Below the pieces are notes generated by a model that saw nothing but the letters and a program-made list of their open reading frames with translations, had not been told where the DNA came from and did not search any database. Shown here piece after piece: positions 35,108-44,187 of a stretch of DNA of 64,000 nt. The number at the start of each line of letters is the position of its first letter. Position 1 is the stretch's first letter. Made by a program: the position numbers and the translations under genes. Source of the DNA: Saprospiraceae bacterium (GTDB lineage Bacteria > Bacteroidota > Bacteroidia > Chitinophagales > Saprospiraceae); NCBI GenBank assembly GCA_026982695.1, contig JALSGS010000014.1, positions 62,001-126,000 of the forward strand, read 5' to 3'.

Positions 35108-36562
35108 TTAAGCTTCTACAGCTTCGCCGGTAGCTACCTGGCCGTAATTGTGATAGTTGGGAAACTCATCGTTGACCCAATACACGTCATAGCCATTGGC
35201 CGATAGCCACGATGCAGCTACCGAAGCGCGGATACCCGTAAGGCAATGTACTGCCAAAGGCTTGCCCTTGGGAATGCGATCGGCATACTTGGGCAAACGC
35301 GTATACGAAGCATTCACAGCACCAGGCACATGACCAGACTGGTATTCAGAAGCGTATCGCACATCGAGCACTTGTACTTGACCATTCGTAGCCTGCTCAG
35401 CTACCTCTTTAAAGGTCAGTACGGGAATCTGCGCACGTGCACCGCCATTGTCAAAGTAGTGGATCAGTGTTTCTGGACTAGCCCATGCCACGACATTGTC
35501 ATAACCGATACGGACTAGATCGCGTATCGCTTCTTCCAGCTTTGACTCTTCAATGATAAGTACAAGTGGTGTTTGGTCGTCGGGTACCAGCGAACCCACT
35601 ACTGTATTGAAAGTCTTACGCATGGGCGCGTAGAGGCTGCCCGGAATATGTGCACGCATAAACTCTTCGCGATCCAGGCGCGTATCGACTATTGTCCATT
35701 CGCCTGCTTTTACTACTTGCTCTAGCTCAAAGGCCGAGAGTTTGCGCGGTGCAGGCAAGTTGCCCAAAATAGGTACACCATCACGATTATAGCGCTTCAT
35801 ACGTGCAAAATAGAGCGGAGGCTCGGGTTGTCCACTGAGGATATTTTGGACAAATTGGTCGACACTTTCACGTGCTGGCGCCAAAGAGGCATTGTAGCGC
35901 TTTTCGTAGCCCACTGTCGACTCGGGGATGGCCCCCAAGGCTTTCCCACAAGCAGAACCGGCACCATGACCTGGCCATACTTGCAAATAATCGGGCAGTT
36001 CGAAAAACTTCTGGGCCGAGTCGAACAGTTTGCGTGCTGATGGCTCGCGCATGCCCGCCACTTTAGCTGCCGATTCAAGCAAATCGGGTCGGCCCAAGTC
36101 ACCTACAAAGACAAAGTCACCTGTAGCAATACCCATAGGATCCGTAGCACCGCCGCCTTTGTCCGTCACTAAATAGCTCATATGCTCAGGCGTATGGCCT
36201 GGCGTATGCATAGCTTTGAACTCAATATTGCCAATTTTGAACGTATCGCCATCACGCAAAAAGACGACGTCGTACTTGCCATTTTTGGCCCAGTTCGAAC
36301 CCCATCCTTCCGATTCACCCTCTGCCGAGAGGTACAGACGCACTCCTAGCCTTTCGGCAAATTCGCGCGCACCCGACAAGAAGTCGGCATGGATGTGTGT
36401 TTCTGCTACCGCTACGATGCGTACATCTTCTTCCTCAGCGATTTCCAGATACTGATCGATGTCGCGCTCAGGGTCGATAATGATGGCTTCTTTCGTTTTT
36501 TGACAGCCAATCAAATAAGCATACTGTGCCAGCTTGGGGTCGAAAATTTGTCGGAACAACAT
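35108..36562 (-). CDS. MBL-fold / rhodanese fusion (persulfide dioxygenase-like)
   Basis: 484 residues from ATG 36562; a second ATG is two codons upstream, and the longer frame to 36625 lacks family similarity. N-terminal metallo-beta-lactamase domain (~1-240): ETHIHADFLSG (HxHxDH-like), HTPGHTPEH, FVGDLGRPDLL, VWPGHGAGSACG. Two rhodanese domains follow. The first (~270-360) lacks a catalytic Cys; the second has HCLTGIR with the active-site Cys. This layout fits the Blh/ETHE1-like group acting on glutathione or other persulfides in sulfide detoxification. The substrate is inferred. Confidence 0.85.
   Translation of the reverse strand: MLFRQIFDPKLAQYAYLIGCQKTKEAIIIDPERDIDQYLEIAEEEDVRIVAVAETHIHADFLSGAREFAERLGVRLYLSAEGESEGWGSNWAKNGKYDVVFLRDGDTFKIGNIEFKAMHTPGHTPEHMSYLVTDKGGGATDPMGIATGDFVFVGDLGRPDLLESAAKVAGMREPSARKLFDSAQKFFELPDYLQVWPGHGAGSACGKALGAIPESTVGYEKRYNASLAPARESVDQFVQNILSGQPEPPLYFARMKRYNRDGVPILGNLPAPRKLSAFELEQVVKAGEWTIVDTRLDREEFMRAHIPGSLYAPMRKTFNTVVGSLVPDDQTPLVLIIEESKLEEAIRDLVRIGYDNVVAWASPETLIHYFDNGGARAQIPVLTFKEVAEQATNGQVQVLDVRYASEYQSGHVPGAVNASYTRLPKYADRIPKGKPLAVHCLTGIRASVAASWLSANGYDVYWVNDEFPNYHNYGQVATGEAVEA
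36349..36361 (+). repeat. 13-mer GCCTTTCGGCAAA (copy in MBL/rhodanese gene)
   Basis: Exact copy in + orientation, followed by T, antisense to its host gene. The gene reads it as FAER. Confidence 0.85.
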
Positions 36563-36661
36563 AGGCATTGACTTTTTTAAATGATGAATTAAGAGAGGTG
36601 TCAGTGTAATAACCTCTATGTCCATAAATAGTTAACGCCACTCATGTGATACTCATCACGA

Positions 36662-38953
36662 TTAATGGCTTATCCACAAAGGTTGAGCATGCCAAGTGTC
36701 TTTATAGCGCCACACAGCCCAGTAAGTGCCTTGAAGCTCAGAGGGCAAGCTCAGCACTTCATTTGCCGAAAGGCGCGTAAAAGGCAGGATCATGCGTCCT
36801 AGTACATCGAAGATAGCTACTTCTGCAGTATGCTTACATACCCAACATACGGTGATACCATCTGGATCTACAAGTAAACGACAAGGCTGTACATCTGGCG
36901 CTTGCGTAGCCACAGGTGGGAATATTTGAATGGGTTGTGTTTGCAATGCAGCACAACCAGCATTGGAGGCGATAAGGGTGACATAGTACAAGCCCGACTG
37001 CGCATAGCTATGCATGAGGCTATCGCCAAAAACCAGTGCAGTGCCATCGCCAAAGTCCCATGCGAACGTCGAGGCCTCCCCTGTAGCTACCACTTTGAGT
37101 ACCAAGCCATCGAGTTGCCAGGAAAAAGAAGCCACTGGTTGGGGCCATACCTGCACCGCCTGCGCTACTTCCACCAGATGACTTCCGGCAGCATTGCCCA
37201 CTTCAAGGCTGACAGGCCAAGTACCGGGTACTGTATAAGTAACAATTGGATTGGGATCGGTGCTTTGTGCAGGCTCACCACCTGGGAACAACCATGACCA
37301 ACTTTCTATAGCTCCTTGGCTCATGTCGAAGAAATGCACTTGCATCGGAGCACATCCCTCTGAAGGCTGCCAGCTGAAATCCGCCTGTGGTACGCCACTT
37401 GTGAATACCCAAAAGGCCGTATCGGTGCTGCCACAGCTATTTGCAGCGGCAAGTAGTACCAAGAAACTATCAACTGTAGGGAAAGTATGTACTGGTTGAT
37501 AGGAAGTACTCGTACTTCCGTCGCCGAAGTCCCACCACAGTGAATCGATAGCGTTGCCTTGCGCAAAAAAGGCCACAACCTGGTCAGAAACTAACTGCCA
37601 AGAAGTGGTAAGCTCAGGGGGTTCGACAAGGAACAAGCTCGCACTATCAGACGCAATAGCCTCAAAACAGGGTGATGCTACTACACAACGAAAGGCAGCA
37701 CCATTGAGGCTATCGGCAGCTACGGCAATAGTCAACGTATCTGCTTGTATCCACGACACGTCTGATATGAGGACACGCCCTCCGCTCCCTCCGCCACCAG
37801 GGCCGGCACAGCGTCCTGTTTGATTATCCACACTGCCTCCGTGGCCACCCTGCGCTGTCAGCCAGACGGTATCGAGTGGCTGGGTCAGATCGAGCCATAT
37901 GGTACCGCCCCCGCCGCCACCGCCACCACTTTCGCCATTGGCTATGGGCAGCGATTCGCCATTTGCCGAAAGGCCAAAGCCGTTTGTCTTGAGACTATCA
38001 GCCCGAAGCAGTAAGATGCCACCACCACGCCCACCTGCATTGCTGGCCAAAAAGTATTCGGTATGCCCCGCACCACCACCGCCCCCCATAAACAGGCGCA
38101 AGCCAGGCGCTTCATAGAGTGGTCGTCCGCCTTTGCCTGGAAAAGGTCCGTAACACCCGAAGGGCGAAGGCGGTACCTCTTCCCCGCCCTGACCTGCTGC
38201 GTTGAGCTGGGCACCACCGCCGCCACCGGCATTGTGGTCATTGCCGCCACCGCCGCCATTAGCCTGTGGGCCACGGCCCGCCTCTTTGCCCTCTACCCAG
38301 CGAGCAATACCTTCTCCTTTAGGTGCGCCTCGCCACGAGCCCATCGGGTAATACCAGTCGTTCTGCTGCAAAAACCACTGGCATTGGCTGGGCTCGGCTA
38401 TTTTGGGCCCACCTCGAAAGCCGCGTGCATGCAGGTCGATGGGGGCCCGCAGCTCGAGCAAGCCCCGTACGTCGAGCACCAGTACACCTCCTGTTTGGCC
38501 ATTCCAAGGTGCACCATAGAGCGTATCGGCCACCACTACATGCCCTTCCCATTCAGGCCAAGAGACTAACTGCACGCTTCCGCCGTCGGGCTGGTAGGTA
38601 TGGAGCAGTTCATTAGCTGACCAAACGGCATTGACTCCTACCGAGTCGATGTAGATGCGCTCAAATAGACCGGCGCTGCCCCAGTCAGCTACCATGCCAA
38701 AAGAGGTGCTGTTGCTTTCGTCGATAGTTGCTCCTTGCATCTGTATGAGTAGGGCCGACATGCCTGCGGCAAAGCCCGATGTGTCGGCTATTTCTATTTT
38801 ACCTGTGCAGTAGTCGATCGCCATTACAGAAGTATAGACATTGATCTGGCCGGCGATAGTATCTTGCGCAGCTGCAGGAGATACCAGTACGAGGAGAAAG
38901 AAGCACAAGGCGATGTACATGTCGACGGTTTGGGGTAAACATTTGTCTGGCAT
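36662..38953 (-). CDS. Secreted PKD-domain protein with glycine-rich region
   Basis: 763 residues from ATG 38953 (signal peptide MPDKCLPQTVDMYIALCFF... with cleavage near PAAAQ); ATG 38920 is an alternative. The N-terminal half contains several Gly-rich stretches (GGGGGNDHNAGGGGG, GGGGGAGH, GESGGGGGGGG, GPGGGGSGG) of the kind found in secreted adhesin-like proteins. Three PKD-like domains follow (SLWWDFGDGSTST, SWLFPGGEPAQST, FAWDFGDGTALV). The end (VAIFDVLGRMIL..., LPSELQGTYWAVW) resembles a T9SS C-terminal sorting domain. Probably surface-exposed or secreted; ligand unknown. Confidence 0.8.
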   Translation of the reverse strand: MPDKCLPQTVDMYIALCFFLLVLVSPAAAQDTIAGQINVYTSVMAIDYCTGKIEIADTSGFAAGMSALLIQMQGATIDESNSTSFGMVADWGSAGLFERIYIDSVGVNAVWSANELLHTYQPDGGSVQLVSWPEWEGHVVVADTLYGAPWNGQTGGVLVLDVRGLLELRAPIDLHARGFRGGPKIAEPSQCQWFLQQNDWYYPMGSWRGAPKGEGIARWVEGKEAGRGPQANGGGGGNDHNAGGGGGAQLNAAGQGGEEVPPSPFGCYGPFPGKGGRPLYEAPGLRLFMGGGGGAGHTEYFLASNAGGRGGGILLLRADSLKTNGFGLSANGESLPIANGESGGGGGGGGTIWLDLTQPLDTVWLTAQGGHGGSVDNQTGRCAGPGGGGSGGRVLISDVSWIQADTLTIAVAADSLNGAAFRCVVASPCFEAIASDSASLFLVEPPELTTSWQLVSDQVVAFFAQGNAIDSLWWDFGDGSTSTSYQPVHTFPTVDSFLVLLAAANSCGSTDTAFWVFTSGVPQADFSWQPSEGCAPMQVHFFDMSQGAIESWSWLFPGGEPAQSTDPNPIVTYTVPGTWPVSLEVGNAAGSHLVEVAQAVQVWPQPVASFSWQLDGLVLKVVATGEASTFAWDFGDGTALVFGDSLMHSYAQSGLYYVTLIASNAGCAALQTQPIQIFPPVATQAPDVQPCRLLVDPDGITVCWVCKHTAEVAIFDVLGRMILPFTRLSANEVLSLPSELQGTYWAVWRYKDTWHAQPLWISH
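36762..36774 (-). repeat. 13-mer GCCTTTCGGCAAA (copy 1 in PKD gene)
   Basis: Exact copy on the minus strand, same sense as the gene. Read as LSAN. Confidence 0.85.
37962..37974 (-). repeat. 13-mer GCCTTTCGGCAAA (copy 2 in PKD gene)
   Basis: Exact copy on the minus strand. Read as LSAN. Confidence 0.85.
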
Positions 38954-39004
38954 CAGCCAAAGCTCGTATGCATTTTCGAAAAAATACAACTGACCAATGC
39001 CCAA

Positions 39005-40144
39005 TCAGCGACAGCTCAGGCAAGTGGCCAGAATGCAGGCACTATCGCACGTAGTAGAAGTAAGATACTGTCCGTTTTTCATGATAAAAGAACGGCCGTC
39101 GGCACCTAGATCCCACAGACGGCCACGCAAGACCACCATGGCACCACAGCTCGCTCCAGATTGGTGCAAGCGCCCCTCCAAGGCGTACTTCTCCCATGCC
39201 TGCCTTTCGGTCAGCACGCCTATGTCGGTGAGGTCTACATCGGACGGGGCAGCAAAGCCATCGTAGCCACTCCAGGGCTGTGCCCAGAGGCTGTCGCCTG
39301 CGATAAATGCTGAGACGACGATCCAGTCGGGTGTTTGTGCCTGCAAGTTTTGGTACACCTGAGGATACCAGGCATCCGCACATATGAGATGGGCCAGCGT
39401 AGCGGCGGCATCTGGCCACAAAATGGGCTGCACCGCCCCTATTGGTGCGGCAGTGCAGAAAGTCTGCTCGTCGGCAGTGGGAAAAGCCTTTTTGCCACTC
39501 CACCCATATTGCCCTGCGGGAGTAAAATACATAGCTGCATTGATTAACTGCCCTTGCAAGCTACTGTCGGGCAATACGATGCTTCCTGCCAAGATGTACA
39601 CGCCATACTGGCACGCCAAATCGGTGAAAGTTTGGACGTAGGCTTTGTGCATTTGCTGCGCTTTCATGTGAAACAACGCAGCACGGATTGGCTGGGGCGC
39701 GGGTGGCATTTGCCGAAAGGCAGATAGCAACTCGAGCAAGTTTGTGGCTATAATCCAGGTCATAGCTGTGTGGAGTTTGCGCGTGGCGTATACCACTGGC
39801 CATTCATCGATGGCCACTAGCCACGTGCCCAAATGCTCGGGCAGTACGACTACACTGCCTGCAGTAAGTGCTCCTTGCCGATGGGCAGCTTCAAAATAAC
39901 CGGCCAGTTTGCTGGCAAAAGTTTCTTGAGTGCTGTAGTCACGTGTCTCCATCCAGGGTTGTATCAGCACCAAGCGCGCGCAGTTTGTGGTGTCCCACAC
40001 GTGCACTGCTCCAAGCGCCCATTGAGGTGTTTGTTCATAGACGTCGAAGTCTTGTTGCCAAAAATGTAGCTCCAAACCTATAGCAGCGCCTATGAGTGCA
40101 AGCACCCATGCCACTCGTTTTGTCCATTGTACCGTACGCCCCAT
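39005..40144 (-). CDS. Membrane-anchored carbon-nitrogen hydrolase (nitrilase fold)
   Basis: 379 residues. An N-terminal membrane helix (RVAWVLALIGAAIGLELHF, ~10-28) is followed by a nitrilase-superfamily domain. The catalytic triad can be placed as Glu in VVVLPEHLGTW, Lys in SGKKAFPTADE and Cys in LICADAWYPQVY. It resembles the periplasmic domain of apolipoprotein N-acyltransferase but lacks its multi-helix membrane part. It could be a free-standing amidase or a lipoprotein-modifying relative. The end is Cys-rich (TTCDSACILATCLSCR). It lies just upstream of the PKD gene on the same strand. Confidence 0.7.
   Translation of the reverse strand: MGRTVQWTKRVAWVLALIGAAIGLELHFWQQDFDVYEQTPQWALGAVHVWDTTNCARLVLIQPWMETRDYSTQETFASKLAGYFEAAHRQGALTAGSVVVLPEHLGTWLVAIDEWPVVYATRKLHTAMTWIIATNLLELLSAFRQMPPAPQPIRAALFHMKAQQMHKAYVQTFTDLACQYGVYILAGSIVLPDSSLQGQLINAAMYFTPAGQYGWSGKKAFPTADEQTFCTAAPIGAVQPILWPDAAATLAHLICADAWYPQVYQNLQAQTPDWIVVSAFIAGDSLWAQPWSGYDGFAAPSDVDLTDIGVLTERQAWEKYALEGRLHQSGASCGAMVVLRGRLWDLGADGRSFIMKNGQYLTSTTCDSACILATCLSCR
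39709..39721 (-). repeat. 13-mer GCCTTTCGGCAAA (copy in nitrilase-fold gene)
   Basis: Exact copy on the minus strand. Read as AFRQ. Confidence 0.85.
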
Positions 40145-40254
40145 GTACTTTCGATTTGCTCAGCCAGCCGAAGCAACTCGGCTTGGAAGCCTTTTCGACA
40201 AGCTACCACTTTTTTGTCCTTTGACAAAAGGCGCTACTGCACACAGAAGCACCT

Positions 40255-40262
40255 TACCTTTG
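40255..40262 (+). promoter_or_regulatory. Candidate -7 box of the hemC promoter
   Basis: TACCTTTG, a full match to TAnnTTTG, 22 nt before the hemC ATG. The -33 half is not clear. Confidence 0.5.
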
Positions 40263-40284
40263 CCGCACTAAAAACAGGCAAGAG

Positions 40285-41193
40285 ATGGACACACCTATAC
40301 GTATAGGAACAAGAGGGAGCAAGCTAGCTCTGTGGCAAGCGCACTTCGTCAAGCAGCAACTCGAATCATTGGGCCACGCCGTCGAATTGATCATTATCAA
40401 GACTAAGGGCGACCAGATTCAGCATCTGAGCTTCGACAAGATCGAGGGAAAGGGCTTTTTTACCAAAGAACTGGAAGAAGCATTGTTGCACAAGCGCATA
40501 GACTTAGCCGTACACTCGATGAAAGATCTGCCCACTGAGCACCACCCCGACTTGGCCTTGGCAGGTGTCTCCCAACGCGCCAATCCTGCCGACTGGCTGA
40601 TTATTCATCCTCGTACAGTGGACAAGACCCAGCTGTTTGGCCTCAAAAAAGGTGCACTGGTGGGCACCTCTTCGGCCCGTCGCAAAGCACAGATGCGCCA
40701 TTTTCGGCCCGACGTGTCGTTCAGAGATATTCGCGGAAACGTACCTACGCGCTTGCACAAGTTGGAGGAAGGGCAAGTAGATGCCTTGCTCTTAGCCGCC
40801 GCCGGCTTTGAACGGCTTGCACTTGATCTCAGTGCCTGGCAGGTACATCCCCTCCATCCACGCGAGTTCATACCCGCGCCAGCGCAAGGCGTTCTGGCCT
40901 ATCAGGTACGGCGTAGTGATTTGGCTTTGCGCAGGGTGTTGCTCGCGCTGCATCACGAAGCCACCGCGCGCACAGTACAAGTAGAACGCCAAGTGCTACA
41001 ACTTACAGGCGGCGGATGTCATGCGCCACTGGGGGCTTACTGCGAACGCGACGCCAACGGTCACTATCACCTCTTTGGCGCATGGGCTGAGGCTTGGGAC
41101 CAACCCGTGCATTTTGCCTATCTGTCTTCAAGTACGACCCATGGCTTAGCAGCGCAGTTGGTCGATGAGCTCAAGAAAACGGAAACAAACTGA
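40285..41193 (+). CDS. hemC: Hydroxymethylbilane synthase (porphobilinogen deaminase)
   Basis: 302 residues. It polymerises four porphobilinogens in heme synthesis. IGTRGSKLALWQAHFVK, VHSMKDLPT, GTSSARRKAQ, DIRGNVPTRL and the cofactor-binding GGGCHAPLGAY with the dipyrromethane Cys are all present. It stands alone between unrelated genes. Confidence 0.97.
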   Translation: MDTPIRIGTRGSKLALWQAHFVKQQLESLGHAVELIIIKTKGDQIQHLSFDKIEGKGFFTKELEEALLHKRIDLAVHSMKDLPTEHHPDLALAGVSQRANPADWLIIHPRTVDKTQLFGLKKGALVGTSSARRKAQMRHFRPDVSFRDIRGNVPTRLHKLEEGQVDALLLAAAGFERLALDLSAWQVHPLHPREFIPAPAQGVLAYQVRRSDLALRRVLLALHHEATARTVQVERQVLQLTGGGCHAPLGAYCERDANGHYHLFGAWAEAWDQPVHFAYLSSSTTHGLAAQLVDELKKTETN

Positions 41194-41449
41194 TCGTTTT
41201 TCACGTGTACACCTTACTTAGCCATGCTTTCTACCACCCAAAGTCACATTTTGCATATATGATTTTATATTCAGACAAAAAACGTCATTGAGCACCTGCC
41301 ACTTTTTCAGGTACATCTGGAAAATTTGGCACAATTCCGCTTTTACAAGTCAATGGCACTGAGATTGAGCAGATAGCTATTGAATGCAGATGTTACGACT
41401 TGCACTGTCGATGTCTCTTTTTATGGTCTAACCCAAAAACGGAAAAGCC
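41194..41449. other. Intergenic region between hemC and OMP gene
   Basis: About 255 bp, AT-rich, with no gene and no clear terminator or perfect promoter box. It presumably contains the promoter of the outer-membrane protein gene. Confidence 0.3.
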
Positions 41450-42169
41450 ATGAAAAAGACATTGCTGAGCTTGATGGTAATGTTTGCATTTTTTGCCGGT
41501 ACGTTTGCACAAAGTGTAGGAGTGCGCATAGGTGGCACGTGGGCTGATTTCCAGAAAGATTTTGGGTACACGGCCATTACTAACCCCACTGAAGTGGAAG
41601 GCAATTTAGGCCTCAACGTCGCTTTGTTTGGCGAGATGCCGTTAGCTGGTGGTTTGGCTATCCAACCCGAGTTGCAGTATGTCGAAAAAGGCGCTAGGAT
41701 TTGGGATCGCGGTCATGTAAATGCGTATATGCTTAACAAATGGCGCTACATCGATGTGCCATTGCTGCTGAAGTATCGCGCAACTACTCCTAAAGGCAAC
41801 TTCTTTGTGATGGCGGGTCCGGAAGTGGGCTTTGCCTTTAGTGGTACGACCATATACAGCCACTGGCTTGAGCCCAACAGCGATGCCCCCAACCGCTTCA
41901 GCAATGAAGTGAGCTACACTTTCGATACGGATCAAGCCGACGACGGTGTAAAAGACAACCGCTTCGATGCTGGGTTCACGGTTGGCGGTGGCGTCGAATT
42001 CATGATTGGCAAAGGCTACTTCAGCGTGGATGTGCGCTACGGCCTCGACCTAACCGATAACCAGGTATTCGATGGCGATCCAGTAGGTAGCAATCAGCCT
42101 GCACAAAACCGCGTGTTCGGTGTAAGTGCAGCCTACGCGATCCCACTGTCATTCGGCAGCAACGAATAA
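41450..42169 (+). CDS. Outer-membrane beta-barrel protein
   Basis: 239 residues. Signal peptide MKKTLLSLMVMFAFFAGTFAQ, then alternating beta-strand segments as in the small Bacteroidota porin-like family (OMP_b-brl type): SVGVRIGGTWADF, LAIQPELQYVEKGARI, YIDVPLLLKYRA, FFVMAGPEVGFAFSG, FSVDVRYGLDLTD, VFGVSAAYAIPLSF. No ligand is suggested. Confidence 0.85.
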   Translation: MKKTLLSLMVMFAFFAGTFAQSVGVRIGGTWADFQKDFGYTAITNPTEVEGNLGLNVALFGEMPLAGGLAIQPELQYVEKGARIWDRGHVNAYMLNKWRYIDVPLLLKYRATTPKGNFFVMAGPEVGFAFSGTTIYSHWLEPNSDAPNRFSNEVSYTFDTDQADDGVKDNRFDAGFTVGGGVEFMIGKGYFSVDVRYGLDLTDNQVFDGDPVGSNQPAQNRVFGVSAAYAIPLSFGSNE

Positions 42170-42231
42170 CCTGCTAAGTTGTAGGTGGTAATAACCGCCA
42201 CCAGCTAAAAAAGCTTACCGGCAAGAGTAAC

Positions 42232-42258
42232 GAGCCACTCCATTGAATGGAGTGGCTC
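42232..42258 (+). terminator. OMP gene terminator
   Basis: Stem GAGCCACTCCATT / AATGGAGTGGCTC followed by CATTTATTTT, about 60 nt after the stop. Confidence 0.8.
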
Positions 42259-42281
42259 CATTTATTTTGGTGGATCATTGA

Positions 42282-42311
42282 AAAGGCCTTGCCGCAAGCG
42301 GCAAGGCCTTT
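42282..42311 (-). terminator. tRNA-Ala terminator
   Basis: Stem AAAGGCCTTGCCG / CGGCAAGGCCTTT with a CAAG loop, 17 nt past the 3' end of the tRNA. Its A/T-rich ends allow action on both strands. Confidence 0.8.
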
Positions 42312-42328
42312 AACCTCTCAAAGCTTAG

Positions 42329-42402
<74 letters not shown>

Positions 42403-42420
42403 GTTTTTTCAAAAGCGATG

Positions 42421-42451
42421 CAAAGTTAGTGCGTAAGGGAGTTTCTACAAA
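42421..42451 (-). promoter_or_regulatory. Consensus Bacteroidota promoter of tRNA-Ala
   Basis: On the minus strand this is TTTG (42451-42448), exactly 19 nt, then TAACTTTG (42428-42421), a perfect TTTG-N19-TAnnTTTG. The tRNA 5' end is 18 nt downstream of the -7 box. It is the best promoter in the window and supports the phylum call. Confidence 0.85.
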
Positions 42452-42535
42452 CTTTTCAACTCAAAAAATCACATCCACTTATTTCACATTACCAGTCGAA
42501 TGCGCGCCAACGGGTATGGACCACACATTCTCCAC

Positions 42536-43558
42536 TCAACGCGATACCATGAGGTTGCAGCCACGAATATCTGCCCGATCGAGTCGGCCTAACACCTCGA
42601 AGGTACCATCGGCATACACGCGGCCTACATCTTCGGTGGCAATAAAAGATACGGTATCGATATTGGCTAAATCAGTGATGCAGAGCGTACCGGGCCTGCC
42701 TACGCGCTCATAGCACAATGGATCGGTGATCTGGGCAGCGCGTACCTTCATGGTAGGTGCGGGATGGAAACGCCCTTCCTTTTTGGCGTAAGCCTGAGAC
42801 AATAGCTCGGTCATACCGTACTCCGAGTGGATGTGTGGCACGCCAAAGGCAGCTTGCAGGCGTTCGTGGAGCGCCTCGCGGATGAGCTCCTTACGGCGCC
42901 CCTTCATGCCCCCTGTTTCCATGACAATGGCACCACTAAGTGACACAGGGCATTGTTCGGCCAGGTCGAGCAAGGCAAAGCTCACCCCAAGCAAGATCAC
43001 TGGAACGCCTTGTGCACATAGCTGTTGTGCGCGACGTGCCACTTCTTCCAGCTCGTAAAGGAAGAAACCACTTTCGCGAAAGCGCGACATGCGGATAAAG
43101 GCATCGGCCATAAATACGAGCGAAGAATCCTGGCGCTCAAGATAAGCCGGGAGTAAGGCCAGCCATGCATAATTGGCTGGCGATCCATAGTGAGTAGCAA
43201 AGCCACGCATGGCATTTTCTATGTACCACGCTCGGTTGCGCAAAGCATGATGGCTGGGCACCATACCCGTAGTGCCACTGCTGGTGAACACGAGCTCGGG
43301 CTGCCAACTTCCCGTTTGTATGAGCCAGGTTTTGAACAGTGCGATAGGCAGATGCGGGATCTGATCTGCTTGCCGTACTGCTTTCGGTTCACAGCCTATT
43401 AGCCGTAGAAAAGCTGCATACACTTCATTGTACTTCGCCTGATAGCGAAACACTTCCAGAGCCAGCTCGTCGAAGCTAGCTGCATCAACGTGACGGATGC
43501 GATCCAGTAGCCGTTGTCGTTCGTCGTGCTGTTTCATCCTATACATCAATCTCTGCAT
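42536..43558 (-). CDS. LuxE/PaaK-like acyl-protein synthetase (adenylate-forming)
   Basis: 340 residues from ATG 43558; ATG 43537 is an alternative. ANL-type ligase: the phosphate-binding block FTSSGTTGMVPSHHAL, MADAFIRMSRFRESG, GAIVMETGGMKGRRKELIRE, HSEYGMTELLSQAY and the late EDVGRVYADGTFEVLGRLD block. LuxE-like proteins of Bacteroidota activate an acyl group and transfer it to a protein or carrier. The substrate is unknown and no lux genes are present. Confidence 0.8.
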   Translation of the reverse strand: MQRLMYRMKQHDERQRLLDRIRHVDAASFDELALEVFRYQAKYNEVYAAFLRLIGCEPKAVRQADQIPHLPIALFKTWLIQTGSWQPELVFTSSGTTGMVPSHHALRNRAWYIENAMRGFATHYGSPANYAWLALLPAYLERQDSSLVFMADAFIRMSRFRESGFFLYELEEVARRAQQLCAQGVPVILLGVSFALLDLAEQCPVSLSGAIVMETGGMKGRRKELIREALHERLQAAFGVPHIHSEYGMTELLSQAYAKKEGRFHPAPTMKVRAAQITDPLCYERVGRPGTLCITDLANIDTVSFIATEDVGRVYADGTFEVLGRLDRADIRGCNLMVSR

Positions 43559-43680
43559 AGCAAAATGTGCAAGGAAGCCATAAGTGTAACCGTTTTACCG
43601 AAACAACTTGTCAATTTTTGCGATTTTGCCAACATTGGCACGACCTTTTGAGTTTTGATACACAAAGCAATGCGTCACCT

Positions 43681-44172
43681 ATGAAGCATTTGTCGTTTTT
43701 CTTTTTTGCATTGGTGTTGTGGCAGGCTTGCACCCAACCGCCGGAGTATCCGATAGAGCCCGTCATCGAGTACTTGTCGGTGTCGAAAAACACGATGCGT
43801 GAGGGCAAGTTTCAAGAAGATACGCTCTACGTAACTATTGGGTTTACCGATGGCGATGGCGATATTGGCCGCACCGATGACGACAGCACCATAGATCTTT
43901 TCGTCACTGATATGCGTACGGGTATCACGGATAACTCGTATAAGATACCTTTCGTGCCCGAATTGGGCAGCGGTAATGGCATTTCGGGCACCATCACCTT
44001 TCAACTTTTCTCTACCTGCTGCATCTTCGATGATCCGGGCTATGTACCTTGCGAAGACATCGCCCCTGAACCCTTCGACACAGTGCAATACGAAATTTAC
44101 CTGGTGGACAGAGCAGGCAACATGAGCAATGTCGTAGTTACTGAACCCATTCTCATACAGTGCAGGCAGTGA
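43681..44172 (+). CDS. Lipoprotein of unknown function
   Basis: 163 residues from ATG 43681 (the frame upstream to 43567 lacks a leader). Signal MKHLSFFFFALVLWQAC with the lipid-attached Cys17. The rest is beta-rich with an acidic loop GFTDGDGDIGRTDDDST that could bind calcium, and a C-terminal domain containing paired Cys (STCCIFDD). Convergent with the next gene. Confidence 0.7.
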   Translation: MKHLSFFFFALVLWQACTQPPEYPIEPVIEYLSVSKNTMREGKFQEDTLYVTIGFTDGDGDIGRTDDDSTIDLFVTDMRTGITDNSYKIPFVPELGSGNGISGTITFQLFSTCCIFDDPGYVPCEDIAPEPFDTVQYEIYLVDRAGNMSNVVVTEPILIQCRQ

Positions 44173-44187
44173 GCTACTACCAACGAC

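Noticed and set aside
37554-38616. Several 80-170-codon frames opposite the glycine-rich PKD gene
   Set aside because: They are produced by GCC/ACC-rich antisense of Gly codons and show low-complexity Pro/Ala protein.
43061-43090. CTTTCGCGAAAG palindrome resembling the 13-mer
   Set aside because: Different core (CGCG) and a single copy; not part of the repeat family.
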